Origin: an uncultured Prevotella sp.
GTDB taxonomy: Bacteria > Bacteroidota > Bacteroidia > Bacteroidales > Bacteroidaceae
Length of the DNA: 48,043 nucleotides
Direction of reading: 5' to 3'
Assembly (NCBI GenBank): GCA_900318395.1
Contig: ONKL01000066.1
Location: forward strand, 1-48,043
A program made the translations under genes and the position numbers. The notes beneath the pieces are model-generated. The model searched no databases and was not told the DNA's origin. It was given only the letters and a program-made list of their open reading frames with translations. Positions 1 to 8,581 of this stretch are shown piece after piece (positions within the stretch are counted from its first letter, which is position 1; every line of letters begins with the position of its first letter).

Positions 1-528
1 GTGGCTGAAGGGATGATTGCGGTGCACGGCTTGGGCGATGATGACAAATCATATTCGCACACCATTCAGGTGGATGCTACCTACGAGGTCCTGCCTAAAC
101 TCAACGTGACTGCCGCCTGGAGGTGGAACGACGTGAAAGCTACCTTCAACGGTGAACTAAGACAAAAGCCTATGAACAGCCGTTATAAGGGTCTGCTCAC
201 AGCATCCTTTGCCCCAGGCCTGGGTAAGTGGCAGTTTGATGCCACCGTGCAGCTGAATGGTGGTGGGCGACTGCCTGATAATCATGGCATCCCCCTTTGG
301 GACGAGCACTTCAAGGCCTACGAGCAGGTGAGTGCTCAGGTAACCCGTTTCTTCCGCCACTGGAGCATCTATGTTGGTGGCGAGAACCTGACGGGCTTCA
401 AGCAGAAGAATGCCATTATCAGCGCCGACAATCCTTGGGGACCCAATTTTGATGCCACCATGATCTATGGTCCTGTGCACGGTGCCGTATTCTACATCGG
501 CGCACGAATTAATTGGAACAAGATATAA
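1..528 (+). CDS. TonB-dependent receptor, C-terminal part (5' end outside window)
   Basis: The frame is open from base 1, so the gene begins upstream of the window. The visible 175 residues alternate in the way of outer-membrane beta-strands, with motifs such as GGENLTGFKQKN and a final strand GAVFYIGARINWNKI that ends in an aromatic-rich segment, as in TonB-dependent receptors of the CirA/BtuB type. The protein would sit in the outer membrane and import a ligand using TonB energy. It is followed 27 bp later by the start of a heavy-metal-associated domain gene, a pairing common in Bacteroidetes and suggestive of a metal-related ligand. Plug and TonB box lie outside the window, so the substrate is not known. 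Confidence 0.75.
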   Translation: MAEGMIAVHGLGDDDKSYSHTIQVDATYEVLPKLNVTAAWRWNDVKATFNGELRQKPMNSRYKGLLTASFAPGLGKWQFDATVQLNGGGRLPDNHGIPLWDEHFKAYEQVSAQVTRFFRHWSIYVGGENLTGFKQKNAIISADNPWGPNFDATMIYGPVHGAVFYIGARINWNKI

Positions 529-554
529 ATATATATAACAAGGTAAAGATCATT

Positions 555-826
555 ATGAGAACAAAAGTATTATTCATGGCTCTGGCTATGGGATGCACTG
601 CACTGGTTGTGAGAAGAAGATCAAAGACAACATCCGCTTTGAGAAAGGCATCAAGTCGATTACGACCAATCTTGATGACAAGACAGTGGTCATCGAATAT
701 GATGCCGACAAGACCAATGTCCAAAACATCATTGAAGGTTTCAAGAAGATTAAGTACGAAGCCTGTGAGGTGAAGGGGAATTCACCCAGTCAGGTAGATG
801 CCGAAACAGGTGCTACGAAGAAATAA
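555..826 (+). pseudogene. Exported heavy-metal-associated (HMA) domain protein, broken by an internal deletion
   Basis: Two pieces are visible in different frames. ATG 555 opens a signal peptide (MRTKVLFMALAMG...). From 593 a different frame encodes an HMA-type domain with the metal-binding MHCTGCEKK motif (CxxC), then an alternating beta-alpha pattern to the stop at 826. The expected protein is signal peptide, short linker, HMA. The linker and the start of the domain's first strand are missing, and the join changes the frame (GCTATGG/GATGCACTG). Translation from 593 alone could give a 77-residue cytoplasmic HMA domain without export. HMA proteins of this type bind Cu(I) or Zn(II). It sits between the TonB receptor and tcdA, with its stop one base before the tcdA start. 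Confidence 0.65.
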
Positions 827-827
827 T

Positions 828-1589
828 ATGGCATTACAACCTATTTTCCGCAGGGCAGAACTTCTGTTGGGCGATGAGGTGATGAGCAGCATCGGCCAGA
901 AGCGTGTGATCATCTTCGGTGTGGGCGGTGTTGGCTCGTGGTGCGCCGAGAGTCTGGTACGTTCAGGTATCACGCATCTCACTATCGTCGATTCAGACCG
1001 CGTCTGCATCACCAATATCAACCGCCAGCTGATGGCCACCTCGAAGACCGGGCAGGTAAAGGTAGAAGCCCTGAAGGAGCGCCTGCTCAGCATCAACCCT
1101 CAGGCAGAGATCACTGCCCTGCAACAGATATTCACAGCCGAGACTGCCGACAGCTTCGATATCGGGAGCTACGATTACATCATCGATGCCATCGACTCGC
1201 TGAAGGACAAGGCGCTGCTGATCCTGATGGCGACACAGACACAGGCAAAGTTCTATTCCTCAATGGGAGCAGCACTGAAGCTCGACCCCACAAGAATCAA
1301 GACTGCCGAGTTCTGGAAGGTGCAGGGTGACCCGCTGGCCCGTGCCCTCCGCAAACGTTTTAAGCGCGACGGACAATTTCCTAAGCACAAGTTCCTGTGC
1401 GTGTATTCTGATGAACTTTTAGAGAATAAAGGACATAATGCCACCTGCGGCACGGAGCAATGTATGTGCCCCAAAGCAAAGGTAGGGCCTGGCGACCCTA
1501 CCCTGCTGAATCATGAATGGTGCTCTTCGAAAGCCATTAGTCATTCAGGATGCCGTGAAAGAAAATTCTTAATCAGCTACACAGTTTAG
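828..1589 (+). CDS. tcdA: tRNA threonylcarbamoyladenosine dehydratase TcdA, C-terminus altered by a deletion
   Basis: This is a ThiF/E1-like enzyme that cyclises t6A37 of tRNAs to ct6A with ATP. The Rossmann loop GVGGVGSWCAESL, the IVDSDRVCITNINRQL acidic/Arg segment, DAIDSLKDKALL, and the C-terminal GTEQCMCPKAKVGPGDP and LLNHEWCSSKA all fit the YgdL/CsdL family. The start chosen is ATG 828 (MALQPIFRRAELL), directly after the HMA stop. After SSKA the family normally continues with about 25 hydrophobic residues. Here the frame instead runs into ISHSGCRERK and stops at 1589, while the typical ending (VIQDAVKENS, stop at 1572) is readable one frame over. About 20 residues therefore appear deleted. 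The catalytic core is complete; activity and stability of the product are uncertain. Confidence 0.85.
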   Translation: MALQPIFRRAELLLGDEVMSSIGQKRVIIFGVGGVGSWCAESLVRSGITHLTIVDSDRVCITNINRQLMATSKTGQVKVEALKERLLSINPQAEITALQQIFTAETADSFDIGSYDYIIDAIDSLKDKALLILMATQTQAKFYSSMGAALKLDPTRIKTAEFWKVQGDPLARALRKRFKRDGQFPKHKFLCVYSDELLENKGHNATCGTEQCMCPKAKVGPGDPTLLNHEWCSSKAISHSGCRERKFLISYTV

Positions 1590-2659
1590 TTTTGGTGTGT
1601 CTGACGCCAAGAGTGCACATAGTCCACCAAAGCACGAACGCGCTCGGGATCTGAGTCATTGGGGATAGAGTCATCGGCACCGAGGATAAAGTTATCTGGG
1701 GCATTCTTCAGAATCTCGTCAACCTCAGCCTTTGCCTCTTCCAAGGTTCCCGTATAGAGCTTTCCCTGACGGGCCAGACCTCCAAGGACAGGACGATCGA
1801 ACAGTTTGGCAACCTGCTGAGTGGTCAACGACTTGCCTTGGAATTCATGGTAGGGCACATTGACCACACTGCCAGGATAATCCAGATAGTCTTTAAATGA
1901 GTCAGCAGAGAAATGTCCACCACCCTCGCAAACGTGCAGGATGTTGAAAGGTGCCACCTCGTTGGCTGCATCAGCCAGCTGCTTGTCGTAAGGCTTAATG
2001 AGGTCGCGGAAGAGCTTGCCACCAAAAGAGTCGATATCGCCACCCTGACTGGAGATATAGAAACCATCGGCACCTGCCTTGCGAGCTTCGCGGATGTAGT
2101 AAACCAGGCTCTTGGTAAGTGCCTCAAGTGCAGGCTTTACGGCTTCAGGGTCCTTCTTGATCAGATCGAACAGCTGCTTCTTAGCTGCCTTTGGATCACT
2201 TGCGCTCCATGTGCCGGCAGCCTGATTGAGCAGTGCAAGCGGCGAATAGACGGTAGGAATGATGAATGCCTCGTTCTTCAACTCACGAGCCAGTTCGCGG
2301 ACAACACCAATCTGCTCCACCCACTCCTGAGGGGTTACCTCCTTAATCTTCTTGAAATCGGCAGCACTCTTGATCTCCACCTGCTGGGGAACAAACTCAT
2401 ACTTCACATTGACGAAATCAACATGCGTCGTGCGAAACCAGTCGATGTGTGATTTCACGGCCTTATAGCCGAACTTGTCTGGGAAGTGGACGTTGAAGAA
2501 CACGGGCACATAGTCGTTAGGGCGACTCTGATCCAATACTTGCAACAGGAGCTCTCGCTTGTTGTAGTTGTCATAACTCTGTGCCGAAACTTGTGCACTG
2601 AAAGCGGTTGCAGCTACTGCACTCAGCAGAATACTGCGGAAAATCTGATTCTTTTTCAT
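1586..2659 (-). CDS. Exported uroporphyrinogen decarboxylase (URO-D)/MtaA-fold protein
   Basis: 357 residues with a clear signal peptide (about 1-26, ...AQVSA|QS), so it is predicted to be periplasmic; family members are normally cytoplasmic. Family signs are YISSQGGD near 201-208, the HVC pair (H242, C244) in FNILHVCEGGG, and GADDSIP near 327-333 at the C-terminal end of the barrel. The HemE signature of tetrapyrrole decarboxylases is not visible. It looks closer to the zinc-dependent methyl-transfer branch (MtaA/MtsA-like), which activates thiols with H-x-C...C. The third Cys of that site is replaced by Asp (D330). It is the last gene of the operon 8338-1586, 59 bp after susD. The operon promoter shares its operator with sulfur operons, which suggests (inference) action on a sulfur compound. 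True activity is unknown. Confidence 0.75.
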   Translation of the reverse strand: MKKNQIFRSILLSAVAATAFSAQVSAQSYDNYNKRELLLQVLDQSRPNDYVPVFFNVHFPDKFGYKAVKSHIDWFRTTHVDFVNVKYEFVPQQVEIKSAADFKKIKEVTPQEWVEQIGVVRELARELKNEAFIIPTVYSPLALLNQAAGTWSASDPKAAKKQLFDLIKKDPEAVKPALEALTKSLVYYIREARKAGADGFYISSQGGDIDSFGGKLFRDLIKPYDKQLADAANEVAPFNILHVCEGGGHFSADSFKDYLDYPGSVVNVPYHEFQGKSLTTQQVAKLFDRPVLGGLARQGKLYTGTLEEAKAEVDEILKNAPDNFILGADDSIPNDSDPERVRALVDYVHSWRQTHQN

Positions 2660-2718
2660 TGTCTAAAAATTTTAATGATTGATTTGAAAACGTTTATAAT
2701 TATATTTCACTTTCTCAC

Positions 2719-4293
2719 TTACTCAAAACTGCTATCATAGGGACCATCGCCAGTCTCACCGCTGTATCCCCAGTTCTGCTCCAGATTCGGGTTCAGGATG
2801 AGCTGATCCTGCGGCAATGGCAGATAGTAGTTGCGTTTCGACACGTTCTTGATCTTTAGAGACTCCGTAGCAGGCGAGTGCTCCTTAACGTACTTCACGA
2901 GAATGTGCCAGCGCTTCAGGTCGAACCAGCGGTGACCTTCCAGAATGAACTCATTCCAACGCTCTTTCCGCACAGCCTGACGAAACTCTTCCTGAGACAG
3001 TCCGCTCAATTCGAGTGTGGTACCATCAGTAGGCTGATTCTGAATTTCCAGATAGGGACTCCAATAGGCACGACGACGAATCTGGTTGATGGCATCGTAA
3101 GCTTCAGCCGTGGGGCCATTCAGTTCATTCTCGGCTTCAGCCTTGATCAGCAATATCTCACCATAACGGATAATGACACTATTGGTTGACTGTCCTGCGG
3201 CATTGCCTGTAGAGGCAGGGTTGGCGAAATTGAGCGAGTCGATATACTTGCGGAAGCGGGGGACTGTGAAGATAAAGTCCACCCCTGGTGTATTAGGATT
3301 GGGAAGATGCTTGGCCCATGAGCCGTCGCGACGCTGGTCGTTGGGATCCATTTCTTCGTAGTACTGGTCGCTGGTGGCCAGCAGCACGGGTTCTGCATTG
3401 TCCCAGTTGGTGGCAAATGTACAGTGACCTGTTGTATTGCCGTTGATGGTGCGGTCGTGCTCCACTGAGAAGATATGTTCCGGACCGTTCTTCTTATCCA
3501 CCGACCAGTTGTCGATAAACTTATCCAGCAAGCGGTACTTGCCTGAGTCGATGACCTTCTGGGCATACTGCACAGCCTTCTGATAGTAATCTTTCTGGTT
3601 GGCCTTGCCTTTCTCTGTAGACGTTTGAGCCCACTCCAGATAAACCTTCGAGAGGAAAGCCGTAGCTGCCAGACTCGAGGCTTTGCTGTCGCGATTAGAA
3701 TAGTTGGCAGGCAGATTCTCTGCAGCTGTGAAATCATCTACAATCTGCTGGAACACCTCATCTGTCGTATTGCGTGGTGCTCCCTCACCCTCACCATCGT
3801 GGAGCACGATGGGCACACCACCGAAGTAGCGTACGAGGTTGAAATAGAGATAAGCACGCAGGAAACGGGCTTCGTTGACATAGTTCTGTTTCGACTGTTC
3901 GTCTAGCCAGTCTGCAGCAGTCACTTTATCGATAATCACATTGGAACGGTTGATACCGATATAGTGAGACTCCCATGCATTTACAACGAAAAGATTCGAA
4001 GGTTGTACGGCGAAGTTGGCCACCTCACGGATATGGGCAGAGTTGGTCTGAGCACCAGCTTTTACATAATCCGTCTGCAAATCATTCAGATAAATCATCT
4101 GATTATTCCAGATACCATACATGCCGCCTACGGTGAACTCCTGATAGATGCCGTTAATGGAGGTCTCGATGTCTTCCTTACTCTGATAGAAATCGTCCTT
4201 ATTGATAGAACTGATGGAACTCTGTTCCAAATCGGCGCAACTGCTCAGTGTGAGCCCTGCTGCCAGGATATATGTTGAGATATATTTTTTCAT
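2719..4293 (-). CDS. SusD/RagB-family outer-membrane nutrient-binding lipoprotein
   Basis: 524 residues. The signal peptide ends in a lipobox (LTLSSC, Cys19), so the protein is lipid-anchored and probably surface exposed. SusD traits include SINGIYQEF near the N-terminus, the TPR-like segment with EARFLRAYLYFNLVRYFGGVP, and near the C-terminus the hallmark RKERWNEFILEGHRWFDLKRW. It caps the TonB-dependent SusC barrel encoded just upstream (5-bp gap) and binds the substrate. It is part of a four-gene operon with a PstS-like binding protein and a URO-D-fold protein. No glycoside hydrolase or sulfatase lies in the operon, so this is not a typical polysaccharide locus and the ligand may be a small molecule. 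Confidence 0.93.
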   Translation of the reverse strand: MKKYISTYILAAGLTLSSCADLEQSSISSINKDDFYQSKEDIETSINGIYQEFTVGGMYGIWNNQMIYLNDLQTDYVKAGAQTNSAHIREVANFAVQPSNLFVVNAWESHYIGINRSNVIIDKVTAADWLDEQSKQNYVNEARFLRAYLYFNLVRYFGGVPIVLHDGEGEGAPRNTTDEVFQQIVDDFTAAENLPANYSNRDSKASSLAATAFLSKVYLEWAQTSTEKGKANQKDYYQKAVQYAQKVIDSGKYRLLDKFIDNWSVDKKNGPEHIFSVEHDRTINGNTTGHCTFATNWDNAEPVLLATSDQYYEEMDPNDQRRDGSWAKHLPNPNTPGVDFIFTVPRFRKYIDSLNFANPASTGNAAGQSTNSVIIRYGEILLIKAEAENELNGPTAEAYDAINQIRRRAYWSPYLEIQNQPTDGTTLELSGLSQEEFRQAVRKERWNEFILEGHRWFDLKRWHILVKYVKEHSPATESLKIKNVSKRNYYLPLPQDQLILNPNLEQNWGYSGETGDGPYDSSFE

Positions 4294-4298
4294 AACGC

Positions 4299-7200
4299 TT
4301 ATAGAGTGATATTAAATCCAACAAGTACTGTCTTAGCCGTGGGGTATGCACCATAGTCGACACCCTGATAGAGGGCACTCGTCTCGTCGATACCGTTACG
4401 ATTGGCCTCGGGATCGTAGCCGTTGTAACTGGTGAAGGTGAAGAAGTTCTGCAGTGATACATAAAGACGCAGTTTGGCATCTTTCGTAATCTGAGGCACA
4501 GCCAGTGTATAGCCTAACTGAATATTGCGGATCTTCAAATATGAGGCATCCTCCACGAAACGCGAGTCGGTATAGATAGAGGTAGCACTGCTGGCCTTCT
4601 GGATGGTGTTGCTGGGGTTGGTAGGTGTCCAGCGGTCAGCCACCTCAGCCAACGGATTATAGTAATAACCGTTTCCACGATCCAGACGACAGGCGAGAGC
4701 ATTGAAGAGCTTGTTACCATAGCTGCCACTGGCACTGATAAAGAGGTCGATGTTCTTATAGGATACCTTGGTGTTGAAACCGTATGTGAACTTGGGCTGG
4801 ATATTACCCAGCACCACACGGTCCTGTTCGTTCACAACGCCATCGCCATTGACATCCTCGAACTTCGGGTTACCTGGTTCTACGGTCGAGTGAGTCTGTG
4901 CAGGAAGACTGGAAATATCTTCATCAGCCTGAATAATACCCTTGAACTTGTAGCCAAAGAAGGAGCCAAGGGGTTCGCCTACTTTCACGATCAGCGGATT
5001 CAAATACGACATAGTCGCACTGCTGAAGTTGGGGATAAACGATTCTGAGTCGCCCAGACTGGTCACCTCATTCTTGTTGTGGGCGATATTGGCATTCACA
5101 TTCCATTTCCAGTTCTTGTTATCCACAAGCACACCGCCAACCTCCAGTTCCACACCCTGATTAGTCACAGAACCGATGTTCTTCAGAACGGTGGAGAAAC
5201 CTGTCACCTGCTCTACAGGTACATCAAGCAGCAGGTCGCTCGTCTTCTTGTAATAAGCATCCAGAGTTACGGTCAGACGATTCTTGAAGAAACCTGTACT
5301 CAGACCTACATTGTACGAAGTCGTAGTCTCCCACTTCAAATCAGGGTTCGACTTATTCGCGATGATATAGCTGGTAGCCAACTGGTTATTGATAACTACC
5401 GTTCGAGGTACAATGTTGGCGACAAACTGATAATCACCAATTTCCTGATTACCTACTGTTCCGACGGAGGCACGCAGCTGTATGAAATCAACCTTCTTTC
5501 CAACATGAATCCACTTCTCACGGTCGATGTTCCAGGAAGCACCTATAGAGGGGAAGTAGCCCCAACGATGGTCTTTGGCAAAACGGCTCGAGCCGTCGGC
5601 GCGCAGCGTTGCCGAAATATTATAGCGAGAATCATAACTATAGTTGACACGACCTATCCATGACTGGAGCGTAGAAATATAGTGACTGCTCGTCGAAGGG
5701 AGCGTCGTACCTGCTGCACTCAGGTTGTCATAGCCAGTAGCATCATTGCTGAAGGTATGGGCTGTAGTGGAAAAACTACTACGGTCTGTTCGCTGGGCAG
5801 TGTATCCGAGAAGAACGGTCAGCGAATGAACGCGCTTGAATACATTGCTATAGGTAGCGGTGTATTCTGTCTGCCAAGTATTTGTTTTCACTTGTCCTAC
5901 AGAGGCATAACCGTTGTTGGCAATACCGCCCGTAGTGTAAGAGGGAGCATAGAAACTCTGACGTGTGTTCGAGAGATCGGCACCCAGACTGGCTTTCAAC
6001 TTTAACTGGGGGATGATGGTCCACTCTGCAAAACCCGTACCGATGATTCGGGTATTCTCTGTCTCCGTCTTTGTATTCTCCAAATCACTGATCGGATTAC
6101 CGACCTTACCATTATAGATATCCACGCTGGTGGGATTGGGCTCATAGTTGTAAGAGCCGTCGGCATTGTAGATTGGGGCATAAGGTGTATGGGAGATGGC
6201 TGCAAACCAGTTATTAGGGGCAAACATACTGTTCACATTCTCCTGGCCTGTTACTTTGTTATAAGCAGCATTGGCATTCACGCCAACGAGCAGGTTCTTG
6301 AAGACATTACGCTCATAGTTGATGCGACCTGCATAGCGCTTCAGTCCTGTATTGATGATGATACCATCCTGACTCTTATAGCTGCCGCTGATACTGTAGC
6401 GAGAGATCTCGTCACCTCCTACAGCTGAGATCTGGTGCTCCTGCTGGAAACCTGTCTGCAAGGCAGCATCCTGCCAGTCATAGGTCGCAGTAGGCTGATC
6501 CACGCCATAACCAAGTTCTCCTCTCTCATAGAGTTCATTCCACACATCAGCCCACTGCCAAGCATCGAGGAATTTCAGTTTCTTGGCAATCTTACTCCAT
6601 CCGAAGCTGGCATTATAACTGATATTGTTCTTGCCATGAGAACCCTTCTTGGTAGTGATGATAATCACACCGTTGGCACCACGCGTACCATAGATGGCTG
6701 TAGCCGATACATCCTTCAGCACTTCTATGCTCTCAATATCAGATGGATTCAAAAAAGCCAACGGATCAAGAGTGGCATCATTACCCTTTGCACCTGTGCG
6801 TGTAGAGGCAGGATCGTTGTAAACTATGAATCCGTCAATCACATAGAGGGGCTCGTTACCACCAGTGATGGAGTTACCGCCACGGATGCGGATGATACTG
6901 GCTGCACCAGGCTGACCGCTGGTAGTCGTGACATTCAGACCTGCCACAGCACCCTGAAGGGCACTCTCTACAGAGGTATTCTGCTGTTTCAGCAACTCAT
7001 CGCCTACCGTCGAGATGCTGCTGGTGAGTTCCAGGCGCTTCTGTGCACCATAGCCCACGACTACCACTTCGTTCAGGCGACTGGCATTGTCTATCAGCTG
7101 AATCTCTACTGGTTCCTCAAAATCATAGACATCCACATCCAGCGGGCGATAGCCCACATATTCTACTCTCAAGGTCAACGGAGGTTCTACCTTTGTCTGC

Positions 7201-7385
7201 AGGGAGAAGTTGCCGTCGATATCTGTCACGACGCCCTTGCCCTTTTCGCTTTTCACGATGACGGAAGCGCCAATGAGCGACTCACCATTGCGAGCGTCAG
7301 TTATATGTCCTGTGATCAACCCTTGCGCCAAGGCATAGAGGGGGCTGATCGCAACAAGTGTTGCAATAAACAATCTTTTTACCAT
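4299..7385 (-). CDS. SusC/RagA-family TonB-linked outer-membrane transporter
   Basis: 1028 residues. Signal peptide to about residue 21 (YALA|QG), then a carboxypeptidase-D-regulatory-like domain (GHITDARNGESLIGASVIVK, VTDIDGNFSL), then the SusC junction VVVVGYGAQKR followed by the plug (LQGAVAGLNV, IRIRGGNSITGGNEPLYVIDG, KDVSATAIYGTRGANGVI). The barrel runs to the last strand at the C-terminus (KTVLVGFNITL). It imports a substrate captured by the SusD partner using TonB-ExbBD. The length is normal for the family. It lies 17 bp after the binding-protein gene and 5 bp before susD, clearly co-transcribed. The operator shared with sulfur-assimilation operons suggests a sulfur-containing ligand; that is inference. 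Confidence 0.95.
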   Translation of the reverse strand: MVKRLFIATLVAISPLYALAQGLITGHITDARNGESLIGASVIVKSEKGKGVVTDIDGNFSLQTKVEPPLTLRVEYVGYRPLDVDVYDFEEPVEIQLIDNASRLNEVVVVGYGAQKRLELTSSISTVGDELLKQQNTSVESALQGAVAGLNVTTTSGQPGAASIIRIRGGNSITGGNEPLYVIDGFIVYNDPASTRTGAKGNDATLDPLAFLNPSDIESIEVLKDVSATAIYGTRGANGVIIITTKKGSHGKNNISYNASFGWSKIAKKLKFLDAWQWADVWNELYERGELGYGVDQPTATYDWQDAALQTGFQQEHQISAVGGDEISRYSISGSYKSQDGIIINTGLKRYAGRINYERNVFKNLLVGVNANAAYNKVTGQENVNSMFAPNNWFAAISHTPYAPIYNADGSYNYEPNPTSVDIYNGKVGNPISDLENTKTETENTRIIGTGFAEWTIIPQLKLKASLGADLSNTRQSFYAPSYTTGGIANNGYASVGQVKTNTWQTEYTATYSNVFKRVHSLTVLLGYTAQRTDRSSFSTTAHTFSNDATGYDNLSAAGTTLPSTSSHYISTLQSWIGRVNYSYDSRYNISATLRADGSSRFAKDHRWGYFPSIGASWNIDREKWIHVGKKVDFIQLRASVGTVGNQEIGDYQFVANIVPRTVVINNQLATSYIIANKSNPDLKWETTTSYNVGLSTGFFKNRLTVTLDAYYKKTSDLLLDVPVEQVTGFSTVLKNIGSVTNQGVELEVGGVLVDNKNWKWNVNANIAHNKNEVTSLGDSESFIPNFSSATMSYLNPLIVKVGEPLGSFFGYKFKGIIQADEDISSLPAQTHSTVEPGNPKFEDVNGDGVVNEQDRVVLGNIQPKFTYGFNTKVSYKNIDLFISASGSYGNKLFNALACRLDRGNGYYYNPLAEVADRWTPTNPSNTIQKASSATSIYTDSRFVEDASYLKIRNIQLGYTLAVPQITKDAKLRLYVSLQNFFTFTSYNGYDPEANRNGIDETSALYQGVDYGAYPTAKTVLVGFNITL

Positions 7386-7402
7386 AAGTCAATGTCGTTT
7401 TT

Positions 7403-8338
7403 TTACTTCTGTGCGGTAAGGGTGGTCTTCACCTTATCGATCTGTTCTTGTGTCAGTTTGTTATCCAGATTCAGCAATCCGTATTCGTGATTATACTTGG
7501 TACCATTCTCGAGCACCCATTGCAGGAAATGGTTGATGGCATCGTCGCTCTGATTATAGCTTACGCCCACCTTCTCGACAGCTATTTCTGAGACCTTTCC
7601 ACTCTCAAGGGCAGCGATGAGCTCATCGAGTGTGGCCTTGTCGGAGAAGCTTTCTTCGAGATTCTTCTTCACATCGATACCAATAATCGTGAGTTCGCTC
7701 TTGATATGACGGCTCTGCAGATCGAAGATATTGGGCAGGGCATTGAACGATACACCCAGGGGATCTTTCGTCAGAGCGGTATTCAGGAAGAGGTCGTCGC
7801 CTGAGATACGCTTGCCTCGGAAGCTGCTGCTCTCCTCGCCGAAGTTATGGGCGAACGATGTGGCTACCGAAGTAGCGTTGCTGCCGCTATAGATCACGAG
7901 GTTCTCAAACTGTTTGATCTTCTTCACATCCTCATCGAAGTCGTCATTGAGGAAATAAAGCTGCTTCAGCTTCTTCGAGTTCAGGTGCTTGCCTTCCAGC
8001 ACTTTGGCAGCCTCACTACCACTGGCTGTGATAGGCAGCACGGCGAACTCTCCGAAATAAACAACTGTATGGCTAAGGTCTTCTGGTTTTGTATCTTGAT
8101 TATCGAATACGACATTCAAATCTATGTTACCCTGATTCTGATTGCCTTTGGCGATCTGGAACTCTACGCCAGGCTGTGTTTTTGCATATTCGGTTATCCA
8201 CTTCTCTACCAGCGGACGAGCGAATCGCGGTGCCTTCACATAGCGCACACTGCTCGCGTTGGTAGAATTCTGCTCAGCCCAAATGTTGCTGACGTTGATA
8301 CTCAGCAATACTGCTATTGTTAATGCTAATTTTTTCAT
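7403..8338 (-). CDS. Exported PstS-like substrate-binding protein, first gene of the SusCD/URO-D operon
   Basis: 311 residues with a signal peptide (about 1-21, VSNIWA|EQ) and no lipobox Cys. The pattern resembles the PstS-type periplasmic-binding fold: a beta-strand with FAVLPITASGSEAA, the segment VIYSGSNATSVATSFAH where PstS has its GSGT ligand loop, and a later DPLGVSFNALPNIFD hinge region. No ABC permease or ATPase gene is nearby. It is instead fused operonically to SusC, SusD and a URO-D-fold protein, so it may hand the imported ligand to, or hold it for, the periplasmic enzyme. PstS relatives bind oxyanions such as phosphate or sulfate; the ligand here cannot be read from sequence. The operon promoter lies at 8511-8581. 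Confidence 0.7.
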   Translation of the reverse strand: MKKLALTIAVLLSINVSNIWAEQNSTNASSVRYVKAPRFARPLVEKWITEYAKTQPGVEFQIAKGNQNQGNIDLNVVFDNQDTKPEDLSHTVVYFGEFAVLPITASGSEAAKVLEGKHLNSKKLKQLYFLNDDFDEDVKKIKQFENLVIYSGSNATSVATSFAHNFGEESSSFRGKRISGDDLFLNTALTKDPLGVSFNALPNIFDLQSRHIKSELTIIGIDVKKNLEESFSDKATLDELIAALESGKVSEIAVEKVGVSYNQSDDAINHFLQWVLENGTKYNHEYGLLNLDNKLTQEQIDKVKTTLTAQK

Positions 8339-8510
8339 ACTGTTTCTTTTTTACTTTGTTTATACCTACTATATATATTCCCTCCTTCATCGTCATTGCC
8401 ATCATGTCGCAACAACAATACTCGCGCATTCGCATATTACACATTCGTTTCATAATCCTAGTAATTTTTTAATGTTTAATGTTTCTGAATTTTATTTTAG
8501 TTTCACGGTG

Positions 8511-8581
8511 CAAAGGTACGGCGATTTTCGCATACCCACAATCCCGATTTCGTGGCATTTATAATACCACATCTATGGTAT
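8511..8581 (-). promoter_or_regulatory. Operon A promoter with a 7-2-7 operator
   Basis: On the minus strand: inverted repeat ATACCA-N6-TGGTAT (8581-8564; the 16-bp core 8580-8565 has the NarL-like 7-2-7 form), then exactly 46 bp to the -7 element TACCTTTG (8518-8511), with TTG of GGGATTG at 8541-8539 and a 20-bp spacer. The operator overlaps the last codons of the upstream JAMM gene. Operons B and C have the same layout and near-identical sequence. The leader to the start at 8338 is about 165 nt. The regulator is not known. Confidence 0.8.

Noticed and set aside
1586-2659. Classical HemE of haem biosynthesis
   Set aside because: It has a signal peptide, lacks the HemE signature, and no other hem gene is nearby.
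6435-7490. 351-codon open frame antisense to the start of susC
   Set aside because: It is a shadow of the strongly coding SusC frame; no promoter, start signal or family pattern.
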